Below, piece by piece: positions 44,364 to 52,100 of a stretch of 64,000 nucleotides of DNA (positions within the stretch are counted from its first letter, which is position 1; each line of letters begins with the position of its first letter). The notes under the pieces are model-generated. The model was not told where the DNA came from. It searched no databases and was given only the letters and a program-made list of their open reading frames with translations. The DNA is from Actinoplanes sichuanensis (lineage in GTDB: Bacteria > Actinomycetota > Actinomycetes > Mycobacteriales > Micromonosporaceae). The stretch is from positions 5,890,001 through 5,954,000 of the forward strand of contig NZ_AP028461.1 of the NCBI RefSeq assembly GCF_033097365.1. The letters run 5' to 3'. The translations under genes and the position numbers were made by a program.

Positions 44364-45460
44364 GTCTGGTCGCGCGGATCGAAGCGGCCACCCCGGAGCA
44401 TCGGGACCGGACGATCGACGGGCTGCGGGCGGTCGCGATCGTCGGTGTGGTCGTCGGGCACTGGCTGGTCTCGGCGCTGGTCAGCGACCCGACGCGGCCG
44501 TCGGACTGGCACGGCGCGAGCCCGCTGCCGGACCGGCCGGCGCTGATCCCGGTGACGTGGCTGCTGCAGACGCTCGGGCTGTTCTTCTTCGCCGGTGGGT
44601 TCGCGGCCGCCCGTGCTGACGGCGGTCACCGGGCACTGGTCACCCGGGTCGCCCGGCTGGGACGTCCGGTCCTGGTGCTCGCCGCCGTGTGGGTGCCGGC
44701 CTGGCTGCTCCTCAGTGCGGTCGGGGCGCCGGACGACACCCTGCACGTGGTGCGCTCGCTACTCGTACATCCGATGTGGTTTTTGCTGGTCTTTTTGACT
44801 TTGACCGGTTTTGCTCCCCTGCTGCGGACCGCGGTGACCAGGTATCGACTGTGGTCGCTGGTTCTGCCCCTCGCCTTGGTCGCGGTCAGTGACGTGACCC
44901 GGCACCTGGACGCCGCGGCGTGGCTGCATCCGGTGGCGACGGTGGCGGGCTGGGCCGCGCCGTACCTTCTGGGGATCGCGCTGGCCCAGGACGCCCTGCC
45001 CCGCCGGGCCGGTCTCGTGCTGCTGCCGGCCGGTGTCGTGACCGGCGCGCTGCTGGTGCTGGTGGCCGGTTATCCGGCGAGCGCGGTCGGCGTGCCGGGT
45101 GACGGCTGGTCCAATCTCGATCCGCCGTCGCTGTTCGCGGCGGCCCTGGCGGCCGCGCAGCTCGGGGTGTTCCTGCTGGTCCGCGACCGGCTCGCCGGAT
45201 GGCTACGCCGGCCGATCGTGTGGGCGCCGGTCGCCGGGCTCAACCTGATGGCGATGACCGTGTACTGCTGGCATCAGAGCGCGCTACTGCTTGTCGGTTT
45301 CGCCGGGATGCTCGCCGGGCCGCTGCCGGGCCTGCTGGACGAGCCGGCCGGAGCCTGGCCCGTCCATCGCCTGCTGTGGCTGCCGGTCTTCGCGCTGGTG
45401 CTGGCCGGGCTGTGCGCGATCTTCCACCGGGTCACGCCTTCGCGGCGACCGCCACCTTGA
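44360..45460 (+). CDS. Acyltransferase family 3 membrane protein
   Basis: A 366-residue protein with about ten hydrophobic helices. RTIDGLRAVAIVGVVVGHWLV is the family signature, with the catalytic His late in helix 1. Members O-acylate cell-wall polysaccharides, lipids or antibiotics. Translationally coupled to the hydrolase gene (4-nt overlap), suggesting the two add and remove or process acyl groups (inference). Its 3' end overlaps the convergent peroxiredoxin gene by 29 nt. Confidence 0.85.
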   Translation: MSLVARIEAATPEHRDRTIDGLRAVAIVGVVVGHWLVSALVSDPTRPSDWHGASPLPDRPALIPVTWLLQTLGLFFFAGGFAAARADGGHRALVTRVARLGRPVLVLAAVWVPAWLLLSAVGAPDDTLHVVRSLLVHPMWFLLVFLTLTGFAPLLRTAVTRYRLWSLVLPLALVAVSDVTRHLDAAAWLHPVATVAGWAAPYLLGIALAQDALPRRAGLVLLPAGVVTGALLVLVAGYPASAVGVPGDGWSNLDPPSLFAAALAAAQLGVFLLVRDRLAGWLRRPIVWAPVAGLNLMAMTVYCWHQSALLLVGFAGMLAGPLPGLLDEPAGAWPVHRLLWLPVFALVLAGLCAIFHRVTPSRRPPP

Positions 45461-45899
45461 GTGCCTGGGCCGCGTGCTGATTCATGTCCAGCTCGCTGTG
45501 GATCACGTCGATGATCTTCCGGTCGGTGCCGATCACGAAGGTCATCCGCTTGGTGCTCAGCGGGCCCAGGCTCAGGCGGCGCTTCACCCCGTACGCCTCG
45601 ATGGTCTTCGAATCCGGGTCGGAGAGCAGCGGGTAGTCGAACGTGTGCGCGTCCGCGAACTGCTTCTGCTTCTCCACCGGGTCCTTGCTGATGCCGACCC
45701 GCTGCACACCCGCCGCCTGGAACTCGGCCGCCAGGTCACGGAAGTGGCAGGCCTCGGCGGTGCAGCCGCGGGTCATCGCCGCCGGATAGAAGAAGAGGAC
45801 CACGGGCCCGGCGGTGACCAGGTCACTCAGCCGCCGGGGAGTGCCGTCCTGGTCGGGCAGTTCGAAATCGGGCGCGATGTCACCCTTACCGATGTTCAC
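45432..45899 (-). CDS. bcp: Bcp/PrxQ-type peroxiredoxin
   Basis: A 155-residue thiol peroxidase. The peroxidatic Cys46 and the resolving Cys51 (TRGCTAEACHFRD) have the five-residue spacing of Bcp. Thioredoxin-fold landmarks (APDFELPDQDG, VVLFFYP) are in place. TRGC replaces the usual TPGC, i.e. Pro to Arg next to the active site, which is uncommon. It reduces peroxides with thioredoxin. GTG 45899 has a leaderless-type -10 box; the longer frame to 45986 lacks support. Confidence 0.92.
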   Translation of the reverse strand: MNIGKGDIAPDFELPDQDGTPRRLSDLVTAGPVVLFFYPAAMTRGCTAEACHFRDLAAEFQAAGVQRVGISKDPVEKQKQFADAHTFDYPLLSDPDSKTIEAYGVKRRLSLGPLSTKRMTFVIGTDRKIIDVIHSELDMNQHAAQALKVAVAAKA

Positions 45900-45906
45900 C
45901 CGATCG

Positions 45907-45912
45907 AGCGTA
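45907..45912 (-). promoter_or_regulatory. -10 box, probable leaderless start of bcp
   Basis: TACGCT on the minus strand, 7 nt before GTG 45899. Confidence 0.5.
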
Positions 45913-46010
45913 CGTGACCGGTGTCGCCGGAACGCACTCCCGTTCTTGACACCGTCTCCCACGAAATGACCATGATGAATCCCCACCGAACGACCTCAGT
46001 GGAGGGTTCC

Positions 46011-47378
46011 ATGATCGCGCCCCATGCCGTCCTCGCCGCCCTGGTCATGGCCGCCGGCCAGCTCGCCGCCCCGCTCGCCGCGGTCACCCCGCTCGCCGCG
46101 GCCGCGCCGGTCATCGACCAGAACTTCGCCGATCCGGACGTCATGCGGGTCGGCCACACCTACTACGCCTACGCCACCAACAGCGACGGCCGGAACATCA
46201 GATGGGCCACCTCGACCGACCTGGAGAGCTGGACGGTTCAGGAGAGCGACGCGCTACCCACCCTGGGCGCCTGGGTCGACCCGGACTGGACCTTCCCACC
46301 GGGCGGCTCCGGCGACCGCGGCGTGTGGGCGCCGGAGGTGTTCGCCACCGGGCCACGCAGCTTCGTCATGTGGTACACAGCGCACGACCGGGCCTCCGGC
46401 AAACAGTGCATCGGAGCCGCCACCGCCACCTCTCCCGGCGGGCCGTTCGTCCCGCAGGCCACCTCGCTCGTCTGCACCCCGGAGATCGGCGGTGCCATCG
46501 ACGCGTCCTCGTACCGCGAGGACGGGCGCCGCTACCTCCTGTGGAAGAACGACGGCAACTGCTGCGCGCAGGACACCTGACTGCACCTTCAGCAGGTCAG
46601 CGGAGACGGGCTGCGCCGGGTCGGCGCCGAGACCGAGCTGATCAAGCAGAACAAACCGTTCGAGGGCACCCTCGTCGAGGCGCCGACGCTGTGGAAGCAC
46701 GGCGGCACGTACGTGCTGTTCTACTCGGCGAACTTCTTCGGCAACGGCAGCTATGTGAGCAGCTACGCCACGTCCTCGCGGCTGCGCGGGCCGTACACCA
46801 AGGCCGACGTCCCGCTGATGACCACCGACGCGTTCGGCGGCGCCGTCCGCGGACCCGGCGGCCAGGACGTCGTGACCGGGCCGGACGGCCGGGACCGGAT
46901 CGTCTTCCACGGCTGGGACCCGGGCTTCGGCTACCGGGCGATGTACTCGCGACGGCTCGACTGGCTCGACGCACGGCCGGTCGTCGAGGGCGCCAAGATC
47001 CGCTACGAGGCCGAGGACGCGGACTTCGCGCGGGCCAACGCCCGGTACGCCGCCGGCGGCGCGAGCAACGGGGTGGTGGTCGGCGGGATCGACTTCGCCG
47101 ACAGCCGGGTCACCTTCACCGTCCGCGTCCCCCGGGCAGGCGACTACCGGCTCTACACACGGTTCGCCAACGGGTCCGACGGCGGCGCGGCGAGCCACAC
47201 CCTGACCGTCAACGGCGTCGCCTCCGGCGCGGTCGACTATCCGGTCACCGGTTGGGACAACTGGCAGGTCAGCGAACGGCAGGTGACCCTCAGGGCCGGA
47301 GACAACCTCATCTCGTACGGAAAGGGCGCGCACTACGCGGAGATCGACGCGATCGACGTAGCCCATCCGGCCCATTGA
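46011..47378 (+). pseudogene. GH43-like glycosidase + CBM6/35, interrupted by one in-frame TGA
   Basis: A 455-codon secreted glycosidase frame with one stop at codon 190 (46578-46580). Before it: signal peptide, then the GH43 five-blade start FADPDVMRVGHTYYAYAT (base Asp) and GVWAPEVF. After it, in the same frame: LHLQQVSGDG, the acid Glu region GTLVEAPTLWKHGGTYVLFYS, and a C-terminal CBM6/35 module (YEAEDADFARANARYAAGG ... AEIDAIDVA). Family members have Trp at the stop position (D-T-W-L-Y/H-L-Q), so TGG to TGA by one transition is likely. GGAGGG lies 4 nt before ATG 46011. No other lesion is seen: recent inactivation, sequencing error or readthrough. Confidence 0.85.
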
Positions 47379-47391
47379 AAACACCCGATGT

Positions 47392-47452
47392 GCGGATGCC
47401 TACTAGCCTGGTCGTGACCAGAATGATCGGCGCGGCGGAGGTAGGCATCCGC
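47392..47452. repeat. 12-bp perfect inverted repeat upstream of kinase gene
   Basis: GCGGATGCCTAC (47392-47403) and GTAGGCATCCGC (47441-47452) enclose 37 nt. The right arm ends 20 nt before the kinase start codon. It could be a paired operator, a leader RNA stem, or termini of a tiny lost element. Confidence 0.6.
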
Positions 47453-47472
47453 CCTCGACGGTGGGGTTTGTC

Positions 47473-49134
47473 ATGAGCGGCTGGGAGCTGTCCGGCTACA
47501 CGCCTGTTCGCCGGCTCGGCGCCGGGGCGTCGGGCACCGTCGTGCTCGCCACCCACGACGAGACCGGCACCGCGGTCGCGATCAAATACCTGGTGCACGT
47601 CCTGGGCGACGACGCGGCGTTCCGGGCCGCCTTCCGCCGCGAGGCGCAACTACTCGGCGAGATCGACGATCCGTACGTCTCCCGTCTGTACGAATACGTC
47701 GAGTCCGCCGAGGGCGCGGCGATCGTGATGGAGCTGGTCAACGGGGTGTCGCTGCGGCAGATGCTGCGCGAGCACGGCCCGACCACCCCGGAGGCGGCGC
47801 TGGTGGTGCTCAAGGGCTCCCTCGCCGGGCTGGCCGCGGCGCACACCCACGGTGTCGTGCACCGCGACTACAAGCCGGAGAACGTGCTGGTCACCGGCGA
47901 GGGGCAGAGCAAGCTCGCCGACTTCGGCATCGCCACCCAGGTCGGCCAGGGCACCGGGACGGTGGTCACCGGCACACCCCGGTACATGGCTCCCGAGCAG
48001 TGGACCGGCGCGCCGGCGACTCCGGCGTGCGACATCTATGCCGCCACCGCCACGTTCTTCGAGTGCCTCACCGGCAAGCCGCCGTACGACGGCACGAACC
48101 TGTTCGCCCTGCACGAGCAGCACACGAACGCGCCCATCCCGACCGATCCGGCGCCGGAGCCCGTACACGATCTGCTCCGTCTCGGTCTGGCCAAGCAGCC
48201 CACCGACCGGCCGCCGCACGCCATCGCCTTCCTCGACGTCCTGGAGCAGGTCGCCGGGGACGCCTACGGCTCGGACTGGGAGGGCCGGGGCCTACGGGAG
48301 CTCGGTCGCCGGGCGGCTCTGCTGGCGGCGTTGTGGCCGTTCCCGGACGGCAATGCCGGCGCCACCGCCTTCGCGACCACCGCGCTCGGCACCGGGTCGC
48401 GCGGCCGGTTCGGCGGCAACCGGAAGGTGACCGCGCTGGTCGGCGCCGGTGTCGCGGTCGCTCTGCTGCTCGGCGGGATGGGATATCAGTACGCGTCGGC
48501 GGCCGAGGAGACCACCGCCGTCTCGGGTGGGCCGACCGCTGCACCCGGGATCGCTCCGGCGACCGTCGGGCCGTCCGGGGTGGCACCCGCGGAGATCTCG
48601 GCTACCCCGATCGCCTCGGTCAGCCCGTCCTCGGCCACCGATCCCGGCACCGCTCCGAGTAGATCGCCGTCGGCGTCGGCCTCCGCGAGCAAGTCACCGT
48701 CGGCCTCACCCAGCGTTTCGGCCTCGACCTCGGCTTCGCCGTCGGTTTCGCCGAGCCCGTCGATCAGCACACCGCCACCGGACACCACGGCACCGACGGT
48801 GGGCACGGTCGGCGCAAACCCGACCCGGATCGAGGGTACGGGGTGCTCGTACGGCCCCCGGACCAGCACCATCACGGCCACCGTGACCGACGACGTGAGC
48901 GCCGCCGGAGCGCTGACGGTGACGTTCCGTTACACGTTGAACGGAAGCACCTTCACCGGATCGATGAGCCCGCTCCGTCGGGGAACCTTCCAGGGGACGC
49001 TGGGGCCACTCTCGATCCCCAAGACCGCCACCCGGATTCCGGTGTCGGTCGTCGCCGTCGACGCCGCCAAGAACACCGGCCGGTCGGCGTCGCCCACCTA
49101 CGTGACCCTCGACAACATCTGTACCCCCGGTTAG
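47473..49134 (+). CDS. Receptor-like Ser/Thr protein kinase
   Basis: A 553-residue PknB-type kinase. The catalytic domain (~10-265) has LGAGASGTV, AIK Lys in VAIKYL, catalytic HRDYKPENVL, DFG in LADFGIAT and APE in YMAPEQW, so it should be active. A single transmembrane helix (~320-340, VTALVGAGVAVALLLGGMGYQYA) is followed by a long Ser/Pro/Ala-rich extracellular spacer (~345-440) and an Ig-like domain (~440-550) with two Cys (GCSYG, NICTPG). ATG 47473 is preferred over the GTG 12 nt upstream. The next gene, 32 nt behind, encodes a second one-helix protein with an extracellular beta domain. Confidence 0.92.
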   Translation: MSGWELSGYTPVRRLGAGASGTVVLATHDETGTAVAIKYLVHVLGDDAAFRAAFRREAQLLGEIDDPYVSRLYEYVESAEGAAIVMELVNGVSLRQMLREHGPTTPEAALVVLKGSLAGLAAAHTHGVVHRDYKPENVLVTGEGQSKLADFGIATQVGQGTGTVVTGTPRYMAPEQWTGAPATPACDIYAATATFFECLTGKPPYDGTNLFALHEQHTNAPIPTDPAPEPVHDLLRLGLAKQPTDRPPHAIAFLDVLEQVAGDAYGSDWEGRGLRELGRRAALLAALWPFPDGNAGATAFATTALGTGSRGRFGGNRKVTALVGAGVAVALLLGGMGYQYASAAEETTAVSGGPTAAPGIAPATVGPSGVAPAEISATPIASVSPSSATDPGTAPSRSPSASASASKSPSASPSVSASTSASPSVSPSPSISTPPPDTTAPTVGTVGANPTRIEGTGCSYGPRTSTITATVTDDVSAAGALTVTFRYTLNGSTFTGSMSPLRRGTFQGTLGPLSIPKTATRIPVSVVAVDAAKNTGRSASPTYVTLDNICTPG

Positions 49135-49166
49135 GAGCAGGCCGTGTCGAACTGGGGACGGTCGTC

Positions 49167-50399
49167 GTGAACCGGCCGGACGAGCCCGTCGACGACCAGA
49201 CCATGGCGGTGCCGGCCGACCCGTGGCCGACGATCGACCGCCCGCCGCCGAGCGGTCCCACCACATACGCCGGCGGTGCCGCTGCTGATCCGTCCACACA
49301 GCCCGGCGACACCACGGCGTACCTCGGCCGCCCCGGGCATCTCGGTGACGTCGCCGGCCAGGCCACCGCCTACCTCGGCCGGTCCGACGTTGAACCCGGC
49401 CCGCCGACCGCCGACCAGGGCCAGGGCACCGCTTACCTCGGCCGGCCCGCCGCGCAACCCGGCGACCGCCCCGGACATCTCGGAGATGTCACCGGGCGGG
49501 CCGCCGCGGACGCCGGCAACGCCACCGCCTATCTGGGCCAGCCGAACGCCTCCACCGCGTATCTGGGCCAACCTAACGCGCCCACCGCGTATCTCGGCCC
49601 GTCCGGCACCCCTCCCGCGCCGCCTGGCCTGCCCACCGCTCACCTCGGCCAGCCCAACGTGCCCGCCGCTCACCTCGGCCAGCCGAACGCGCCCACCGCT
49701 CACCTCGGCCAGCCGAACGCGCCCACCGCTCACCTCGGCCAGCCGAACGTGTATTCCGGCGATGCCACCGCTCGGTTGGGCGATCCTTCCGGATATCGCG
49801 GGGATCCGGGCGAGACGGTCGGTATCGGGACGTCTCCCTGGACGGCGCCGGTGGACCCGACCCCTCTCCCCGGCGGTTCGCTACCCACCGTCCGCGCCCA
49901 GAACGAATTGCGCTTCGGCCCGGGTGTACCGGCGACTCCTGCGGCCACCCCCGCCTGGCCCGGCGCAGCCGGAACTGCCCGCCGCCGTCGCCCGCTATGG
50001 CGCCGGCTGGTGTCCGTACTCTCCAGCCTGCTGACCCTGGCTTTGATCGGGGTGGTCGGGTTCTACATCTGGCAACGCCTGAGCCCATTGAAGGTCGAGG
50101 GCGTGACGGTATCGGTACCCGAGCCGGCCGGAACCCGCTGCGACGTAACCGTCGACGTGGTGGCCACCGTCCGGACGAACGGCCGAAGCGGCGTGATCCG
50201 CTACCAGTGGTTCCGCTCGGACGCCCCACCCGGAGCCGTGTTGACCGAACAGGTCGGCAGCGGCCAGCAGACCGCCGCCCTGACCTTGAAATGGACCTTC
50301 ACCGGCGTAGGCGCAAGCACCGAAACCGCAACGGTCAACATCCTCGAACCGTCACCACTCCAGGTCGGCACGCCGGTCCAGTACAACTGCAAGGCCTGA
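49167..50399 (+). CDS. Repeat-rich single-pass membrane protein
   Basis: Not a named family. A 410-residue protein: a disordered cytoplasmic part (~1-270) full of 10-residue repeats of the type TA(Y/H)LGQPNAP, a basic stop (RRRRPLWRR), one transmembrane helix (~288-308, LVSVLSSLLTLALIGVVGFYIW) and a ~100-residue extracellular beta domain with two Cys (TRCDVTV, YNCKA). It follows the kinase by 32 nt, so the two are probably co-transcribed. The Thr/Tyr-bearing repeats are plausible phospho-acceptor sites for that kinase (inference). GTG 49167 is chosen; the frame is open upstream only inside the kinase gene. Confidence 0.78.
   Translation: MNRPDEPVDDQTMAVPADPWPTIDRPPPSGPTTYAGGAAADPSTQPGDTTAYLGRPGHLGDVAGQATAYLGRSDVEPGPPTADQGQGTAYLGRPAAQPGDRPGHLGDVTGRAAADAGNATAYLGQPNASTAYLGQPNAPTAYLGPSGTPPAPPGLPTAHLGQPNVPAAHLGQPNAPTAHLGQPNAPTAHLGQPNVYSGDATARLGDPSGYRGDPGETVGIGTSPWTAPVDPTPLPGGSLPTVRAQNELRFGPGVPATPAATPAWPGAAGTARRRRPLWRRLVSVLSSLLTLALIGVVGFYIWQRLSPLKVEGVTVSVPEPAGTRCDVTVDVVATVRTNGRSGVIRYQWFRSDAPPGAVLTEQVGSGQQTAALTLKWTFTGVGASTETATVNILEPSPLQVGTPVQYNCKA
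49524..49754 (+). repeat. 30-nt in-frame tandem repeats
   Basis: Three units (49524-49613) and, after a 21-nt break, four units (49635-49754). The best conserved form starts ACCGCTCACCTCGGCCAGCC. Each unit encodes ten residues. Units in the second block differ by only 1-4 bases, so expansion is recent. Confidence 0.9.
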
Positions 50400-50414
50400 C
50401 CAGCCCCATCCCCG

Positions 50415-50441
50415 CTCGCGCCGGCCACCCCGGCGCGCGAG
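50415..50441 (+). terminator. Hairpin terminator after the repeat-protein gene
   Basis: CTCGCGCCGG, loop CCACC, CCGGCGCGCGAG: a 10-bp stem with a 2-nt bulge, 15 nt after the stop codon. Confidence 0.55.
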
Positions 50442-50600
50442 TCTCCATGCCCCGTGGCTACGGCGGTTGTCGTCGGCCTCACCAGGGCGGCCCGCCCCGC
50501 TCAGCGGTATCCATCAAGAACCGATGCAGAACCCTTGAAAAGCCAGTTTGGCATGATCTACTTCTTACACTTCGAGTCCGGGGCGGAGGACTATTAATGC

Positions 50601-51983
50601 ATGAGCCAGGGGTCGCTGTTCACCAGGTCCGAAATTGCCGAGATGCGCGACCGAACCGCGTCCCGAAACTATTCAGAGGCACGTGAGGCCTTCCGCCGCG
50701 AACACGAAAAGAACCGCGCATGGGGCTTGAAACGCCGCCACGCCGAAAAGCTACGCCGTCTCCGCTCGAGCCCTCCAACATACAGCACAGAGCGTAGCCA
50801 AACCGGCCCTACCAGACGCGCATCCGTCGAGGCGCGAAGGCCTGCTTCACCGCCGCGATCCCCCGCCAAGCCGCCGCCAACCCCTACACCGCCGGCCCTT
50901 GCATCGCCGACCTCCTTCACCGCCAGCCGTTGCACCGCCGACCTCGTCACCACCGACTTCTGCACCGCTGGCCCTCGTACCGCCAGCCCTCGCACGGCAG
51001 GCCCTCACACCGCCGACCTCTGCACCACCGACCTCTGCACCGCTGACCCTCGCGCCGCCAGCCCTCGCACGGCTGACCCTCGCACCGCCAGCCCTCGCAC
51101 GGCCGACCTCCGCACCACCGACTTCTCCACCGCTGGTCCTCGCACCGCCGACCTCTGCACCACTGGCCCCTGCACAGCCGACCCCTGCGCTGGCGAACCC
51201 TTCACCAACGACCTCGGCAAGCAACCATCTTCGGCAAGGAAACCGGCCCGCACCTCACAGCCCGCCGCTCCGCGCCCAAGGCCCGAACCTCCTTGCGGCA
51301 GGGTCCCCCGGTGCGCCACAGCCGACCCCAAGCGCGACATGCCGCAGATTTCAAGACCGGGTGGCCGTTGGATGACGGCGCCCACGGTGACTCTCAGCAA
51401 CAATCGAGCCGGCCTGCATTCAGCGCTACTGCCGTGCGGCAATCAGCGACGAACCGAGATCGAGAGTTTTCCCTTTCTCCCCTCACCGCAACAGTTCCGA
51501 ACTTCTCGAAAACCCGCTTTTCATAAATTCAGAGACGCGCCAGGAGGATGCCAGGAATACTTTGCTCGAAAACATTTCCGTCACCTCCATGATATCGCGG
51601 AGCGGCGCCTCACCAAAATCCGAGCGGGTCCCAGGGGCCGACGTTTTTGGATCTCGGCTGTGGCCGCGCCGGTCGTGCAGTTGTGCGGCCAGGATCGGAT
51701 TCCGGTCTCGGAGCGGGCTGTGCGGCGAGGCCGCGCGTGCGGGCCATGCTGGACCGCGCGAGCCGGGCCAAGGCCGCGGGCCGTGCGAGCCAGGCCGGGC
51801 GATGCGGGCCGTGCGAGCCAGGCCGGGCCATACGGGCCGTGCGGGCCAGGCGGGCGCCGTGCGGGCCAGGCCGGGCCATACGGGCCGTGCGGGCCAGGCG
51901 GGCGCCGTGCGAGCCAGGCCGGGCGCCGTGCGGAACAGACCGGGCCATACGAGCCCGAGCGGGGGCAAGTCAGCCCCGTGTGA
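50601..51983 (+). CDS. Orphan ORF: conserved-looking head, pentad repeats, collagen-like tail
   Basis: A 460-codon frame that may be one protein or a small gene fused to expanded repeats. Residues 1-55 (FTRSEIAEMRDRTASRNYSEAREAFRREHEKNRAWGL... in pieces) are charged, helical and look like a small actinomycete hypothetical protein. Then a Pro/Ser-rich stretch, 18 exact five-residue units (residues 111-200, TADLC/TTDLC/TADPR type), an AT-rich part (~51380-51610) still open, and a Gly/Pro repeat (GPYGPCGPGG). GGAGGA lies 10 nt before the ATG; TTGAAA at 50535 with TACTTC at 50559 is a possible promoter. Only the head is credible as conserved; translation of the rest is uncertain. Confidence 0.5.
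   Translation: MSQGSLFTRSEIAEMRDRTASRNYSEAREAFRREHEKNRAWGLKRRHAEKLRRLRSSPPTYSTERSQTGPTRRASVEARRPASPPRSPAKPPPTPTPPALASPTSFTASRCTADLVTTDFCTAGPRTASPRTAGPHTADLCTTDLCTADPRAASPRTADPRTASPRTADLRTTDFSTAGPRTADLCTTGPCTADPCAGEPFTNDLGKQPSSARKPARTSQPAAPRPRPEPPCGRVPRCATADPKRDMPQISRPGGRWMTAPTVTLSNNRAGLHSALLPCGNQRRTEIESFPFLPSPQQFRTSRKPAFHKFRDAPGGCQEYFARKHFRHLHDIAERRLTKIRAGPRGRRFWISAVAAPVVQLCGQDRIPVSERAVRRGRACGPCWTARAGPRPRAVRARPGDAGRASQAGPYGPCGPGGRRAGQAGPYGPCGPGGRRASQAGRRAEQTGPYEPERGQVSPV
50931..51200 (+). repeat. 15-nt tandem repeat, 18 units in register
   Basis: Eighteen consecutive 15-mers of the type TGCACCGCCGACCTC with no length change, each diverged by a few bases. In the frame of the orphan ORF they read as pentads (ADLCT, TDLCT, ADPRT, ASPRT), which fall in the A(D/N)Lxx register of pentapeptide-repeat proteins, though Pro often takes the central Leu place. 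Confidence 0.88.
51819..51914 (+). repeat. 48-nt tandem repeat
   Basis: Two full 48-nt copies beginning CAGGCCGGGCCATACGGGCC, with a third partial copy from 51915 and a degenerate one before. In frame they read QAGPYGPCGPGGRRA(G/S), a collagen-like Gly/Pro pattern. Confidence 0.85.
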
Positions 51984-52087
51984 GCGGGTGGGGCTGTGCG
52001 GGCGGTGCGACTCGGGGGCTCTCGTCTATCACCTTTGGTAGAGGTGGCTCTGGCTCGTAGACAGAAGTGTGGGGCGGCTGCCGTCCA

Positions 52088-52093
52088 TAGCCT
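52088..52093 (+). promoter_or_regulatory. -10 box, probable leaderless start of Clp-N-like gene
   Basis: TAGCCT ends 7 nt before ATG 52101, no ribosome site. Confidence 0.45.
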
Positions 52094-52100
52094 TCTCGGC

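Noticed and set aside
46578..46580. Selenocysteine codon in the GH43 gene
   Set aside because: The position is Trp in the family, no selenium chemistry is expected and no SECIS-like stem was seen right after it.
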